Origin: Warburgia ugandensis
Taxonomy: Eukaryota > Streptophyta > Magnoliopsida > Canellales > Canellaceae
Assembly (NCBI GenBank): GCA_035236585.1
Contig: CP141138.1
Span: 29,709,437 to 29,773,436 of the forward strand
Reading direction: 5' to 3'
Length of the DNA stretch: 64,000 nt
The first letter of the stretch is position 1. Every line of letters starts with the position of its first letter. The notes under the pieces were generated by a model that saw only the letters and a program-made list of their open reading frames with translations, was not told where the DNA came from and did not search any database. Of the stretch, positions 34,301 through 47,000 are shown piece by piece. The translations under genes and the position numbers were made by a program.

Positions 34301-35550
34301 AAGAAAAGATCTTCTTTTAAGTCTTATTTACTCTCCACTATTGGATTAGACTACCCTAGAGTGGATGGTCTAGATTCCTTTGAGACTTCCTTATCCACTC
34401 TTAGATTTATCTAATTTTTCTCCTAGCCCACCATAATTTTCTCCAACCAATAGCATTCCCCTAAAGCAAGATGTCTTTTTCCTTGTTTTTAGGTGGGAAT
34501 CTCCTTTAAAATAGCTGGGCAGCCCACCAAAAACTCTACACAATAGGATCTCAATTTGGTCCTCATTGCATTCTAACTTCTTATTGATTTATACTTGCTT
34601 GAATGTGTATTCATTGGCAGCTTAGGATATACATGTACAATGATAGATCTTGACCTTTAAGTGCTTGAAGGGTAAGATGAATTTTAACAATAAAATTTTC
34701 TATAAATTGTCTATTTCTTCTCCTACTTGTTTTTCTCCACCAATCATACTTATCTATTCATGTATTACACATGAAATTATGGAATTTTCCCTTCTTCTTT
34801 TTTGTGAAAATTTCATGCTCCCCTTTAGATACTCCATTCCTTTGTATTTGAAATTTGAAAACTATTTAAATGAGATGTTAAGCACCCACACAAGCATAGC
34901 TTGCTAAGATATTGTATTGTTTACAATATCTCATATATGAAGTAATGGCTTAGGAGCAAGACAGTTTGCAATTGGAGGATTTTATACATGAGTTGTAGTC
35001 ATATGAGCCAGAGTATATGTTTCATAAAGCATTTTGTCTATTGGTCGTGTTTGTATTGTATGACTGCTTAATTTTGACTTTCTCATTTTGACTTGGAGAT
35101 GGTTACATATATTGTATATATTGGACTTTGATTATGACTAATGGGAGTTTCTAAAAAAGATGGTAATTTGACATTATTTTAAACTACTACTCTTTTGAAA
35201 AGTTGGATTTTAAAAATTCTTCAATGAGTTTGAATGTAAAGGTGGGAAGACTAAGTCCCAATATGTCTTTGATGACTATCTATGTGTGTAGCAGGTGCAT
35301 TCCATCGCTTGTATTAAATGATTATATTTAAAAAATAGAGAAAATTCTACCAAATTTTTAGTAGAAATAGAATGATCATTTTGCCTTTAAATCCAATTTT
35401 TTGTGAAATAGATAACACTAGGAGTTTTGGAAAGGCATTTATTTTAAAGTAAAGTATTTTCAAGGTTGGTTTCAAAAGAAGTTCTCAAATTAAGGATCTT
35501 GACTTTTGAAAAAGACTTTACTATGTGTTTAAAAAACTCAAGTCATCACA
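31323..35550 (+). mobile_element. Large-LTR family C, solo copy, internally rearranged
   Basis: The start TATAACAACCCTAATTTT matches TGTAATAACCCCAATTTT of the LTR at 48425 (TG changed to TA), and the end AAAAAACTCAAGTCATCACA (35550) matches AAAAACTCGGGTCATCACA at 53292. The segment AAGCATAGCTTGCT..GAGATATTG..ACAATATCTCATATA recurs at 34892 and 52860. Most of the 4.9-kb LTR interior is missing and is replaced by a minus-strand Athila LTR fragment (32510 to about 34860), so an insertion and a later deletion are inferred. Confidence 0.72.
32510..34860 (-). repeat. Athila-family B LTR fragment
   Basis: It begins TGATATGCCTTAATAA and follows the same order as the LTRs at 24887 and 40435: AAGTGCATGGCTTTATTGG, TTGTGTCACTTAACAAGTGC, a minus-strand TATA box (CTATAAATAAG at 33741-33731) and the block TTCTCCACCAA (34733). 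Homology with 40435-43500 stops near 34860, so about 0.6 kb of U3 is missing. No partner LTR is adjacent. Open frames inside (33458-33222, 34015-33725) are chance. Confidence 0.78.
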
Positions 35551-35555
35551 CTCTC

Positions 35556-37769
35556 ATTCATGGTAAGTGTGTTTATTATCATTTGAGAAGAAATATTTCT
35601 TTTATTCTTTCATTCAATTTGGCTAGAGGTGGGTTGTTCATGAAGGATTGTCATATTTGAGATTGAGTTTGTTGTGAGTGCTCAATCTTGCACAGACAAG
35701 TATAGAGTCAATTCACAAGGTTATAGTTGAGGACTCAAAGGTATAATGCCATAGAGGTAGAGGATGTAGACACCAAGTAGGTTGACCAAACCTCTATAAA
35801 TTATGTGTGTCCATTCCTCGTTATTGCTTTTGATTGCTTGTTCTATTCTTGGATTGGGTTGCTAAATTTTCTTTTGCTCATTTTTGTTTTCACCTCACCT
35901 TCCAAGTGTTTGTAGAAACAATGTTTTTGTAGTTTCTCATGCTTCATAGTTTCGTTTCTTGTTTGCGTACCAAGTGTTTGCAAAATTACTTCATTATGTT
36001 TTTGTGGCCAAACCTTTCCACAATCTCCAAAAGTGTTTTTACTTGGGTCAAATCTCAAAATCCTAAGTTTCTCATGTGGTCCCAATTCACTCCCTCTTAG
36101 GACCATCACTGTTGGCATAAATTTTTTCACACATTTGATAATCATTAAAACATAGTTTCAACAATGATCTTGATATGCATGAGTATGTAATAAGGTGTTT
36201 GAAAGGGCTCTTTGGACTATGGTTTAAAACTTTGAAGTTATTTAAACCAATATTACAAAGTTTCAAAAAGAAACAAACCAATAATAGAAAATTATGACAA
36301 AGCCACTAGCTAACAAAACTATATTTCAGAGAACCTAAACTTGAAGTTATCTTACTGAAAATTTGGTTTCGCAATAATATATTTAAAAATATATATATTA
36401 TGTAAAATAAAGAAGTACCTTTGGAATTGAGTTCTAGAAATTTGACCTAAGCTCTAAAAATTTAATATTATACTAACAGCCAAGAGTTAACCTTTTTTCC
36501 CCTTGGAATTGGATTTTGGGACTATTTTTATTAAACTCAAATGGGGGTATTTCCTTATTCTCATTATAATGATTTAAGTAAATAAAGTTAAAATATTAGT
36601 AAGTTATTTACTTAAATTATATTATAATGTTAAAATTAAAAGTATTAATAAGTTATTTGCTTAAATTATATTATAATGTATATAAGGTACCTTGTAGTGT
36701 ACTACATAGTGTAGTCATTGTTTTCGGGGTATATTGACAAAACATCTCACTTTTCTAATTAAGTGAAAATGTCCCCATGAGGCTCTTTCTTGTCTTAAAT
36801 TACTTAGTACTTTTTTTTATTCTCTAAGAGATGTTTTCTTCTAAAAATGATTCTGGTGATCTTTAAAAGGTTTATGAGTCCTTTAAAACACATAGAATGG
36901 GGACCACTTGATTCGAACAAGTGGGAACTCCTTCAATAAAAGAAAAATGCCCCTAATGGGGCCTTCTAGTAAGGACAACATTGGGACTCTCCTAGAGCTT
37001 CAATGTTTTCTGCTCCTAAACTTTCTCTATTACTAGGACATATCCAAAGCAACTCAAAAAACCCAAAAGAAAAATGGCCCTTCAGGAAGCTCTCTTGTTT
37101 GAATCATTTAGGATTCTCAAAAAAAGAAATCCCTTAATGATTCTAAGACTCATATACTACAAAAGGAACCCATCTTTGTTAGTAGGTATGAACCATTATT
37201 CAAAAAATATCTCTAAGGGCCTTACCTCTTTTTAAAATAAAAAAGCAAGGTAGAAAGCAAAAAAACTGGACACACCCTACTTAGTATGTGGGACCCATTT
37301 ATCAAAAAAATGTCATAAGGGCTTACTTTTATTGAAAACCAAGAAGCAAAGTAAAAATGTGGAAAATGATGCATATAGAACACTTGTTTTCTTTTCTTTT
37401 TTTAAACTTTCCTCTTATAGAAACTTAAGTTTCAAATACCAAACAAGGAAAATGGAGCCCATTGTGCTTAGTTTTCAACTAAAAGTTTTTACAAGAGAAA
37501 ACTTAAGTTCTAAAGACTAAACAAGTAAATGGGCTCACCCTAGACTGCCTATTATAAACAAGGTGCTCAGTAGTCTCAAGTGGGACCCCCATTGCACTCC
37601 CTTCCAAACCTCCTTCTTAATTCTTGCATAGTGGGATCCATTTCTACCTTTACACCTTGCTTTCTCTACCACTCTCCCATGACCCTCAAGTGGGACTTGC
37701 TTTACTTCCTTCTTTCTTTCTTTCTTCCTTCTTCTACCCTATTGGGATCAATTCCACCTTTTTCTCCTT

Positions 37770-37770
<1 letters not shown>
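35556..37770. other. Copia LTR end, then unassigned AT-rich DNA
   Basis: The probable copia LTR ends at 36108. Beyond it no gag was recognised. At 36598-36690 a 49-bp unit with AAGTTATTTACTTAAATTAT is tandemly duplicated. From 36700 to 37750 there are loosely repeated phrases around GTGGGACCCATT and AAGCAARGTA (for example near 37220 and 37340) without clear periodicity. No gene or RNA seen. Confidence 0.4.

Positions 37771-37840
<70 letters not shown>
37771..37840 (+). repeat. (CT)35 microsatellite
   Basis: An uninterrupted CT dinucleotide run of 70 bases. Open frames here encode only Leu-Ser repeats and are not genes. Confidence 0.98.
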
Positions 37841-37845
<5 letters not shown>

Positions 37846-38514
37846 TTTCCTCTTCTCACCTTCCCACTCACCCACCTTCATGTAACCTCCTATCCACTTA
37901 GAGTCCTAAGAAGCCTCAAGAATGGGAGGAAGAGTATTCAAAAAAGACAATGAAAGTCCACCTTTTTCAAAAGAAGAAAAAACCCCATTGCCCTTCTCCC
38001 TTGAGTCTTAAGTTTTCAAAAAAGGTGATTATCTTTCTTCCTCAATCTCTCGTAGTCTTTGTATTCTTATTTTCCTATTTAGGGTCTTAGCCTTGTGTGT
38101 GATAACACTCACCATACCATGAGAATAAGACCCCTTCTTATTCTCGGCAAAAAATCCACATTAGATCCAATTTGATAACCAATATGGGTTCCTTTAAGCA
38201 CTAGAGTAGACCCCATTTTCCATTAAGAGTTCATAACTTTTTGTTTTAAAAAATAGTTAAAACTCGTAAATGAACTAGATTGAGAGATTCATAAACAAAG
38301 TGGGCCCTGGTTCTTACTAAAACATGATGCCCACCCACCTATTTAGATTTGTTAAATATTTAGAAAGATAAAGATTTATTTAAGCTAAAAAAGAAAAATA
38401 AGTAAAGTGGGTCCATTTCCAACTTAACTACAAGCTCACTTACTTTATTGAGGTTTAAAGAATAAAAAAGAGGAATAAAAAGAAAGAGATAAGTAGGACC
38501 TCATTTTTGCCCAG

Positions 38515-38865
38515 AATACTTGCTTTCCTTGAAATGGTCAAGTAGGCCCTGATTGATTTCACTGGTGCTTGCTTTCCCAAAATGGTCAAGTAGTCCCCGA
38601 TTGATGTCTTGGGTGCTTACTTTCAAAAAATGGTCAAGCAAGTCCCAATTAATGACTCAAGCACTTTCTTTCCTATAAATGGTCAAGTAGGCCCTAATTG
38701 AATGCCTCAGGTACTTGCTCTCCCTTAAATGGTCAAGCAAGACTCAATTGATTTTTGAGGCACTTGCTTTCCCAATAATGATCAAGCAAGCCCCTATTGA
38801 TGTCTTGAGAACTTGCTTTCCAAGCCATGGTCAAGTGGACCTGGATTAATGTCTGAGACACTCTT
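38515..38865. repeat. Minisatellite, unit about 49 bp, about seven copies
   Basis: TTGCTTTCCC..AAATGGTCAAG followed by AGGCCCTGATTGATGTCTTG recurs with starts near 38520, 38569, 38617, 38667, 38714, 38764 and 38813. Copies differ by 10-25 % by eye. More degenerate pieces (CTTGCTTATCC, CCCTAATTAATGCC) continue to about 39115. Confidence 0.85.
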
Positions 38866-39229
38866 CTAGAATCACTTAAAGTAGGCCGCAATTCAATAGA
38901 AAGAACTCCGAGTGAACAAATCCGCTTTGAATTGGTAAGCTAAGTTAGTACTTCCATGGCCTAGCCATGCTTTCCATAAGCCTAGCCGAGTGAACTAAAG
39001 TGCATACTTCTTCAGAACAAGATAAAGTAAGCCCCATCCATGCCTTGGGAGCTTGCTTATCCAAAAAAACATAAAGCCCTAATTAATGCCAAGAGCACCC
39101 ACTCTCCTAAAATGGTTCTGGGTAAACAAAAAAAGGTACATTGGCCCCATTTGACATCCAAACTAGGTAACAACTCTTTTGCTCACTATCTATCCCATTG
39201 AGATCATACAACACAAATGGTTCCATGAC

Positions 39230-40160
39230 CCAAGATTTTAAATCTCAGTCAAAAGACCTACAGCTTAAAAAACTTCCAAATATAGTCAAAGTCCTACAAC
39301 TAAGATTCTTACACTTGAATTGGATTATGAAAGCCCAAAACAAGCTAGATTCTTATAGCCCAAGACTTTGGTGACCTTAGAGTCCTGAGATAACTAGAAG
39401 TTCAATGCCTAATAATCCCAAAAAGTAAGGACATTAATAGGACATGCCCCCATAGCTCGAAGAGTCCCAAAATATAAAGATTCTAGCAAAATGGGCCCTG
39501 TCAACTAAATGATTTCCACAATCAAGGACTCTTGATGTATGGATCTCATAGCTCCAAGAGTTCCACAAATAAAGGACTTTAGCTAAAAGGACCCACACAG
39601 TGAAGAGTCATAGAAAACAAGGAATGTAGCTAAATGAGCCTCACTAGCTCTAAGAGCCCCACAAATCAAGAACTCCAATTGAATAAGTCTCATAGCTTGA
39701 ACAATCTCACAAATTAAGGACTAGCAGAATGGGCCCCACACCATGAAGTCTTAGAAATTACTCCAACCAAACAAGCCTAGCAACTAAAAAAATCTCCCAA
39801 AACAAGAACTTGGCGAATGGGCCTCATAGCTCAAAGAGTCTTTAAATTAAGGAGTCTAGCTAAATGGGCCCCACAACTAAGGGTCCTTGAAAATAAAGAC
39901 TTTAGTCTAACTGGCCCCATAACTTGAAGAATCCAAGAAATTAAGTATTATAGCCAATGGGCCCCATAGCTCGAAGTCCTAGAAATTGAGGATTCTCGAT
40001 GAACAATCCCCATTGCGTAAAGAATCTAAAAAGTTAGTATCATTGCTAGATAGGCCCCACAATTGAAAGTCCTAGAAATTTAGGGCTCTAGTCAAATAGG
40101 CACCAGTAGCTCAAAGAGTCCTAGATATCATTGACTGATCAAATGGGTCCCATTAACCAA
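39230..40160. repeat. Minisatellite, unit about 45-50 bp, about 14-15 copies
   Basis: A consensus close to TAGCTAAATGGGCCCCA, then TAGCTCGAAGAGTCC, then AGAAATTAAGGACTC recurs; the GGGCCCCA-type box is at about 39479, 39578, 39629, 39675, 39720, 39762, 39810, 39852, 39902, 39951, 39993, 40042, 40088 and 40136. Divergence is high but the spacing is steady. It is separate from the 49-bp array to its left. No coding potential. Confidence 0.82.
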
Positions 40161-40434
40161 AAAAGATTAAAATGACAAAGGATCATAATTGAAGAGGTTT
40201 TATCAATACAAAACCTGGAACAACGAAAATCTTAATCGCACACAACTTACCATGTTTGAAAAAGACAAGCTATAACTTTGACAAAGTTAAGCCTCAAGCC
40301 TTCTTGATGCTAATTGGTCTACGCTCTACACAACTATGCATCTCCTACATTCACACAAGAGGGCATTAGTAGGCAACAATAAAGCTACCCACACTTTGAC
40401 AATCAAAGAGATAACATGATAATGTTATACCTAC

Positions 40435-43400
40435 TGATGTGTATTAATAATTACCACAAGTGCATGGTTCTATTAAAGTATGGAATTAGCAATTGCAGGT
40501 AAATCACCTAAGGACTCTATGATTAAAGGAGTTAATTAACACTAAGTTATGTTATATTAACCTAGTGAAGCATTCAAGGAAAGAGAGAAGAAGTGAACTT
40601 TTTAACTGAAGCTAATAACAAAGAAAGTAAAAAGGACTAACCATTAGACTAAACTTCTAAATTAAGTAGCTAGAGAGCAAACACTAAGTGAGAAAGAAAG
40701 TAATTAGGAACTAGAAAACTTTCTAAGCTATAATTAACTAAAAATCAAAGTAAGGAAACAATTTAACTAATAAATAAGAGAGTTATTTTATTAATGAAAA
40801 TTTTACAAGAATTTGATACATAAGCCAAAGTAAAAGAAAGCAAGTAAAACTTCTTCATCCCGAGCTTGAATTTTGCTATAGGGACCACATGTTGTATCAC
40901 TCAATAGGAGCTTATACTCTTCTCTTCAACCCATAATACACTAAAGTTACCACCAAGATGGTTCCATCTCCTTAACCCAAAATGCCATAACCTAGGAGTC
41001 AAATCTTATCCAAAAATCCTTAGGAATGAAGTATTAGGACAACCAAGAGAAGAGGTGTCTAATGCCTTTCCTAAGAGATTACCACCCACTAAAAGAATTA
41101 AAGAGAAGATATGGAATGGAATTACAAAACAAGTTGTTGCATCTTATTGCTAGAACTTCTTAAGAAAGAGGGTAGCTCTTAAGGAGTGTGGCAAGTAGGG
41201 GATTAGAGATCATTCATCCTTAAGATAGGGATATCCATTGAGGAGTCTTCTTTCCTTAAGAATGAAATAGAACAAAAATAAACTAATATGGTAACAGTAG
41301 CCCCTAGCTTAGGACTCATTAAAATCTAGCCATAAGAGATAAAGTAAGAAGATAGGTCCTTTATCATGGAAGGGATCCTACTCTTCAACATGATGCCCCT
41401 AGTTAGGAATTGAAGTGGCTTTATGATTAGATTTGTTATTTATCTCAACCATCATCCTAGGATGGGAAAGACTCCTTGATACCAAACAATGGTACAAGGT
41501 CTCTTTCCTTTTCCTTTAATCCAAATCACATAAAAACAAATAGAAAATAAAAGAAAGAACCATGGATAATTATGGAAGAGTGAAGCATTCATGTGACTAA
41601 GATAGTGTATGAGTGTATGTTTTATGCATGTGAAAGTAAAGTGAGATGGTAGGGTAGTGAGAGATGAGAGTGCATGAAAAAGGGGAGGTTGAAGATGTCT
41701 GGAAACTAAAGGATAATGAAGATGATAGATGGAAGTGTATGTGGAAACTAAGCATTCTAATGGGTGTGCATGCATTTATGATGCATGGAAAACAATCTTA
41801 AGAATAATGTGTGCAATTATGATGACAGTCATAGGTGGAATTTTAAGATGGACTAAAGCATTGAATACTATAAGATACATGCAAGTAACAAATTAAGAAT
41901 TAAGCATGTGAATTCTAAAGTATCATGTGTATAATCTAAGAAGGTGCTAAGGAGTGTGCATGGAATTTAAAAATGAACTAATGAATACAAGATAGAAGTA
42001 TGGATAGGAAAGCATGAAAATTACATGAACTAAGATGATTCCTATGATGCATGTGTATCATTATTACAAAACTAGAACAAATTAAAGGAAAATCAAAGAC
42101 AACTACATGTGGTTCATACAACATAAAGATGACAGATGTGTGCAAAACATGCAAGGGAAACTACTTTGGTGATGCATGGAGATTAGATGCAAGTATGGAG
42201 ATGGAAGAAAGAAGAAGGAGAAAAAAAAAAATAGAGAGAGGAAAAGTAGAAGAATAATTGAAGGAAAAAGAAGGGAAACTGGCTATGGGCAAGGATCTTC
42301 ACCTTTGCTCCAAAGGTTTGGATATTAATGCTTGACGAGAGCTTGGGGTAAGTTAATCTTCCTCCCTTTATTTCTCCTTGTTTTGGCTCTTGAACTCTAA
42401 GAAAAGGTAGACTATGGGTTCTCCATCTCCGTGACCTCTTATTTATAGAGTTTTAGGAGAAGGAACCCTAGAATTAGATAGCCTAAATCTAAAGAAGGAA
42501 AGGATGGAAGGTTAAAATGATTTGGATGATGGGAAGGGCAGGAGAGAAAGTGGGAGGAGCAGAATACATGTAATGGGCGGTATTTGACTTGGAATGGAGT
42601 TTGGGGTTGAGTTGAGATAGGAAAGAATGGGGTTGGTTGTGTAGGAAAGAAGGTTTTGTTTGGATAGGAAAGGTAATGGCTTAGGACAGTAGGAGGGAGG
42701 AAGACTAGGAGAGAATATAAGGGTTAGGTGGGATTGGTTTGGAAATAGAAAGTGGAAGAGGTAAGAGGTGTGATTTCCATGGTAATGTATGTGTAGTTTC
42801 TAATTTTGAATTGAATGTGATCCATTGGATGTTACAGAAGGGTGGAGATCTTAGGACTTTGATTTGACTTATTAACAAGGCTACGTGGCTTGGACTTTAC
42901 CTATTCAATGTTTCATTTTTAGCCATTAGATTATCATCATCTTATCATGAATGATTGAGATTTGGTTGGAGTAATCTTATCCAAAGAAGACTTTTTTACT
43001 CTCCACTGTTAGATTAGACTACCCTAGAGTGAATGACTTAAATTTCTTAGAGATTTCCTTACCCATTCTAGGTTTCCCATGTTTTATTTCAGCCAATAGT
43101 ATTTCACATGGGTGGGATGTTTTCTTCCATATTTTAAGAGATTGCCTTTCCTTGAATTTTGGTAGGTCCCTCTATAGAAACTCTTCCACCAATAGACTTT
43201 TACTTTGCTCTTCATTGCAATCTAGCTTCTTATTGATCCATCCTTTCTTGAATATGTCTTCATTGGTTGCTTAGAATATGCATATACAAGGGTAGATCTT
43301 GGCTTTTAAGTATTTAAAGTATAAAATAACTTTCAACCATAGATTTTTCATAAATAGTCTTTCTCCTCTTTTCCTTATTTTTCTCCACCAAGAACTTTAT

Positions 43401-43958
43401 TTCATCATATTTCCCACTTAAAATTGACTAGGAATCACTATCTTTTCATGTAAATTTCATGCTTGCCCTTTAGTGGTCTATTCCTTTGGTTGAGTAGGAG
43501 AGAGAAAGTAAAGAATAAGTCTCCCGTGGGCCTTGGTCTTCTACTTATTTTATTTTAGAACTTTCATTGTATATGATCTTATTATATGTGGTTTGGGCTT
43601 CCTTTATAAGATTCCCAAGGTGGTGTTTGGCTTGACTGCTTTCTTCAAAAGTTTTGCCACCTTATTTTTTATATGAATATCCTATTTTGGATGGATAAGG
43701 CTCGATTTTCTATTTAAGGTTTTTGAGTGCTTTGACTTTAATTTTGAAATTGAATGATCATTCTAAACTCTCTAACATCATAAATAGATTGTAGGGTCTA
43801 CAATGTAGCTTGATTAGTGAAGTTGCTCTTTCAAGGGTAAAATAGTTATTTCTTTATTTATTTGTACCCTAGTCTTGTAAAATTGTAGTGTTAACCCTAA
43901 TTAATGATGATTGAGTGATTTCTAAGGATAAAACATGCTATATAGTTGTATGTATGTG

Positions 43959-43962
<4 letters not shown>
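40435..43962 (-). repeat. 3' LTR of Athila element D (about 3.5 kb)
   Basis: It begins TGATGTGTATTAATAATT at 40435 and aligns along its length with the LTR at 17076-20414, as far as TTAATGATGATTGAG near 43905. The U3 end, which should read about CATACTTATCA, is replaced by an AC microsatellite (43963-43989), so the exact boundary is lost. A TATA box on the minus strand (CTATAAATAA, 42448-42439) is followed by a leader with AGAGGTCACGG. Short open frames inside are chance. Confidence 0.82.
42439..42448 (-). promoter_or_regulatory. TATA box of the Athila LTR
   Basis: CTATAAATAA on the minus strand, conserved at the equivalent place (33741-33731) in the LTR fragment at 32510-34860. The corresponding place in the LTR at 17076-20414 has ATATATACATAG near 19110. 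Conservation between copies suggests a core promoter. Confidence 0.5.

Positions 43963-43989
<27 letters not shown>
43963..43989 (+). repeat. (AC)13 microsatellite
   Basis: An AC dinucleotide run at the place where the Athila LTR U3 end should be; it seems to have arisen in, and overwritten, the LTR boundary. Confidence 0.95.
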
Positions 43990-43997
<8 letters not shown>

Positions 43998-44084
43998 TAT
44001 AGAAATAAATCCTAACCACTTTAGCTAATGCTCTCGTTTGTATTTAGTGCATGTAGAAAGCCTTTAAACCCCAAGGTTACCCCT

Positions 44085-47000
44085 TGATAGGCATATAATT
44101 ATTATATATAGTACATCTATATTTAACAAGCTTTAGCCCTTATTTAATTATAAAGATCACTAGCTAGGGTTATTTTCACACTTTACAGGATTATGGTACA
44201 ATTGTGAAAAGGGTATTTTTTCCATTCCAAACCCTAAAAGATATATAATCCAAAGTCCAAGCATCAACATGAGCCCACCTACCAAATTTAATGAAGTTCA
44301 GAATGCAAACATGTGTTATTACCATTTTCAACAAAGTCAGATATTCTAGAAGCATCATCAAACCTTATTTGTGAAAAAGAGGCTATAAAGATCAAAATAT
44401 GAAGTGATATAACTTCCTTGCATGCATTTCACCACCTTTGGGAAGCTTGTAAGTGAACCTTGAGAGCCACACATAGCAAAGGAAGCATGCATATGAAGTA
44501 CACTTAAGTTGGGGCACACTAAAGACTAAAAGCCCTAATTTTCTCTCTTTAGACTTCAGAATGGGATTGCCTACATGTGTGCGATGAATTTTTCATGCAA
44601 AGGTGGTGCATGCGACTTAAATTTTCATACAATATATGAAGAGATGAGTATGACTGGGGGAGAAAAATAAGGAGGGAGGAGAGAGGGGAAAAAAAGAAGA
44701 AGAAAATCCATGGTCAATTTTCATCAAAGAATTTTAAGAAAAAGTGGATGATATCATTCCACATCTAAGACCATATTAAAGCAACCAATGAGAAGCTATT
44801 TGAGTTAGGATTAACTAAAGAGAATAAGCTATGCATGAGAAAGAAGACTGAGCCATGATTGGTGAAAAAAATTTCGGTGTGCTATCCACCATTTTTCAAG
44901 GAGGAAAAAACGTGTTCTTCTTAGGTGCAAAATGTGTTTTTACTTTAATTTCATTGGTTGGAGATAAAAATTATGGGTTGATGATAAAATAAAGGAGGGG
45001 AATTAGTTTGGATAAGAAAATCTTTATGGAATCCTAGCCATCCATCTTTAAGGCATACCGATCAAATGAATGAGAAGGAATGTGACATAAAACAATGCCT
45101 TGTTGGATAGAGCACTTCAAGAAAATGTCAACCATCCATCCTAAGGTTGAAACATGATCCAATGGCAGATTACAAATAAGGGAAAACAAGAAAATCTTAG
45201 CTGCTATACCATCTCATCTCACCATCCAAGCGAAGCATTGCACTTGATCTCAACCATCCATCCTGTGTTACACTTCATTGCACTTTAAAAGAAAATGATA
45301 TATGCTATTTTCAATAGAAGCTTCTCAAGTGTGATAAGGAAAAAGGATAAGGGATAGAGGATAAGAAACATGAGGATGGAAGGGAGTTTCCATTAGGAAA
45401 CTTTTACCTTCTATCTTCCCCATCACTTGAAACAACAAAAGGGAGAGCTCCATTTGTGAAATCCCCATTTTCCACTTTCCACCTTGAAGTTCAATACAAA
45501 TCCAAGAGCTAAAAAGGAAGTAGGGCTTATACAATGACATAATAAGAAAAAGGGAGAAAAGGTAAGGAAGAAGAGAGGTGCTTGCTTAAGCATTACACAT
45601 TGAAATCTAAGCAAAGTAAAAGTGTGCTTTAAGAGCTTGGAGAGGAAATGCTGATATACATTGAAATACAAGAGAATCTAGGTTATTCGTGCATTGAAAG
45701 GGTTCAAGGGAAGAGAGAAAAATGTTAAATATCCTAAAAGGAGGGTTGTATGCATGGATGATTGGGTTGGGGAAGGAGCTTACAATATCAAATCACAAAG
45801 GTGGAAAGGGAAAGTGTTTCATGTGGAATCAAAAGGGTGGAACTCTTCCTCTTAAGATTTCTGCTTCATGTGGATCCTAGGATATAAGTATTCATATCAC
45901 CTTATCTTCATGAAGAGAAGAAAGATAGCTACTTTCTTTTGTCCATTCGAAGAAGCTCTCTCATTCACACATTATTAAATGAAATCATAAGGTGGTATGT
46001 GGTGAGGTGCTGGTAGAAGACAAAAAGAAAGAGGGAGTTGCTTGCTTGGTTTTTTCCTTTTCAAGTACATCTTTCTTTAAAGGTGCTATGTGTGTAACTC
46101 AAAGAGAGATATCTTTTGCCTATTGCATGCAATACAAAAATATGTGCAGTGCTTTTTCCTCATTTAGTAGTTGCTTATAAACAGCTGCTTAAGAATGGCT
46201 TATGCATGCAATTTTGGTGTTAGTGAATGCTTGTAATCCAAAGTGGAATGGTTCACAGGTGAAGCATGTATTCCAAAGTGGGATGGTTGATGGGTGAAGC
46301 ATGTTATCCAAAGAGAAATGTTTGGTGGGTGAAGTGTGTAATCCTAAGTGAGCTGGTTGATGGGTGAGGTGTGTGATCCAAAGAGAGATGGGCTAGAACT
46401 TTGACTGAATTATTCCTTTGGGTTTGTGGTTGTTGGCTGATGTGCACTATTCTTGTTGAGTGACACAATGAGTGCAAGACACTGTGTAGATGATGAAGTT
46501 AGTGGTAGCACAGTTTGGAATGGGCTAAAAAATGATCTCGTTGTGATATCTCTTTCATTCCATGGGGAAGTTTAGTTTATTTTCTTTTATTTTTGTTATT
46601 TTTATTTTTTTAATTCTTGTATTGAATTCTTGCAATCTTTTAAATTGAAGCAATGAAAGTTTTCTTTTCTTTTCATTATTAGTAAGTTCTTTATTTTATG
46701 CTCATGTTAGCCATGCTTTTGTCAGTGTTAGATGTAGGTTAGTTTATTTATGCTTGTTTGTTAATCAATTCACATAGGGGTTAGAATGATAAATATGTTA
46801 GAATAAATATTTTTATGATTATGTGACTCTAGGTTAAACAAAAGTGCTTTAATATTAATGTTAGAATTTTAGCACTCTATATTTACGTACTTGATACTCA
46901 ATAAAGAGGGATACTAAGTATAGCAAAAAGAGAGTGATATACAAGAATCTTTGATCATATGTGCTCTAAGAAGACATAATATACTCTGAATAAGTATATC

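Larger units (their letters stand above)
30400..36108 (+). repeat. Probable copia-type LTR, interrupted by another LTR
   Basis: After the interruption at 31323-35550 the sequence contains GTAGACACCAAGTAGGTTGACC, CTATAAATTATGTGTGTCC (near 35790) and ends CCAATTCACTCCCTCTTAGG then ACCATCA (36108). From memory, Sire-like copia LTRs end with the same CACCCCCCTCTAGG-type phrase and then a tRNA-Met site; here only TTGGCATAA follows, a poor match. The left part (30500-31322) carries the hairpin array described separately and AAAGATCTTTTGTATTCATT. The left boundary is unknown. Family assignment is tentative. Confidence 0.42.

Noticed and set aside
37580-37885. Open frames across the CT tract
   Set aside because: Leu-Ser repeats from a (CT)35 microsatellite; not a gene.
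38515-40160. CRISPR-like array
   Set aside because: Units are contiguous and degenerate without unique spacers, and the sequence is plant nuclear DNA.
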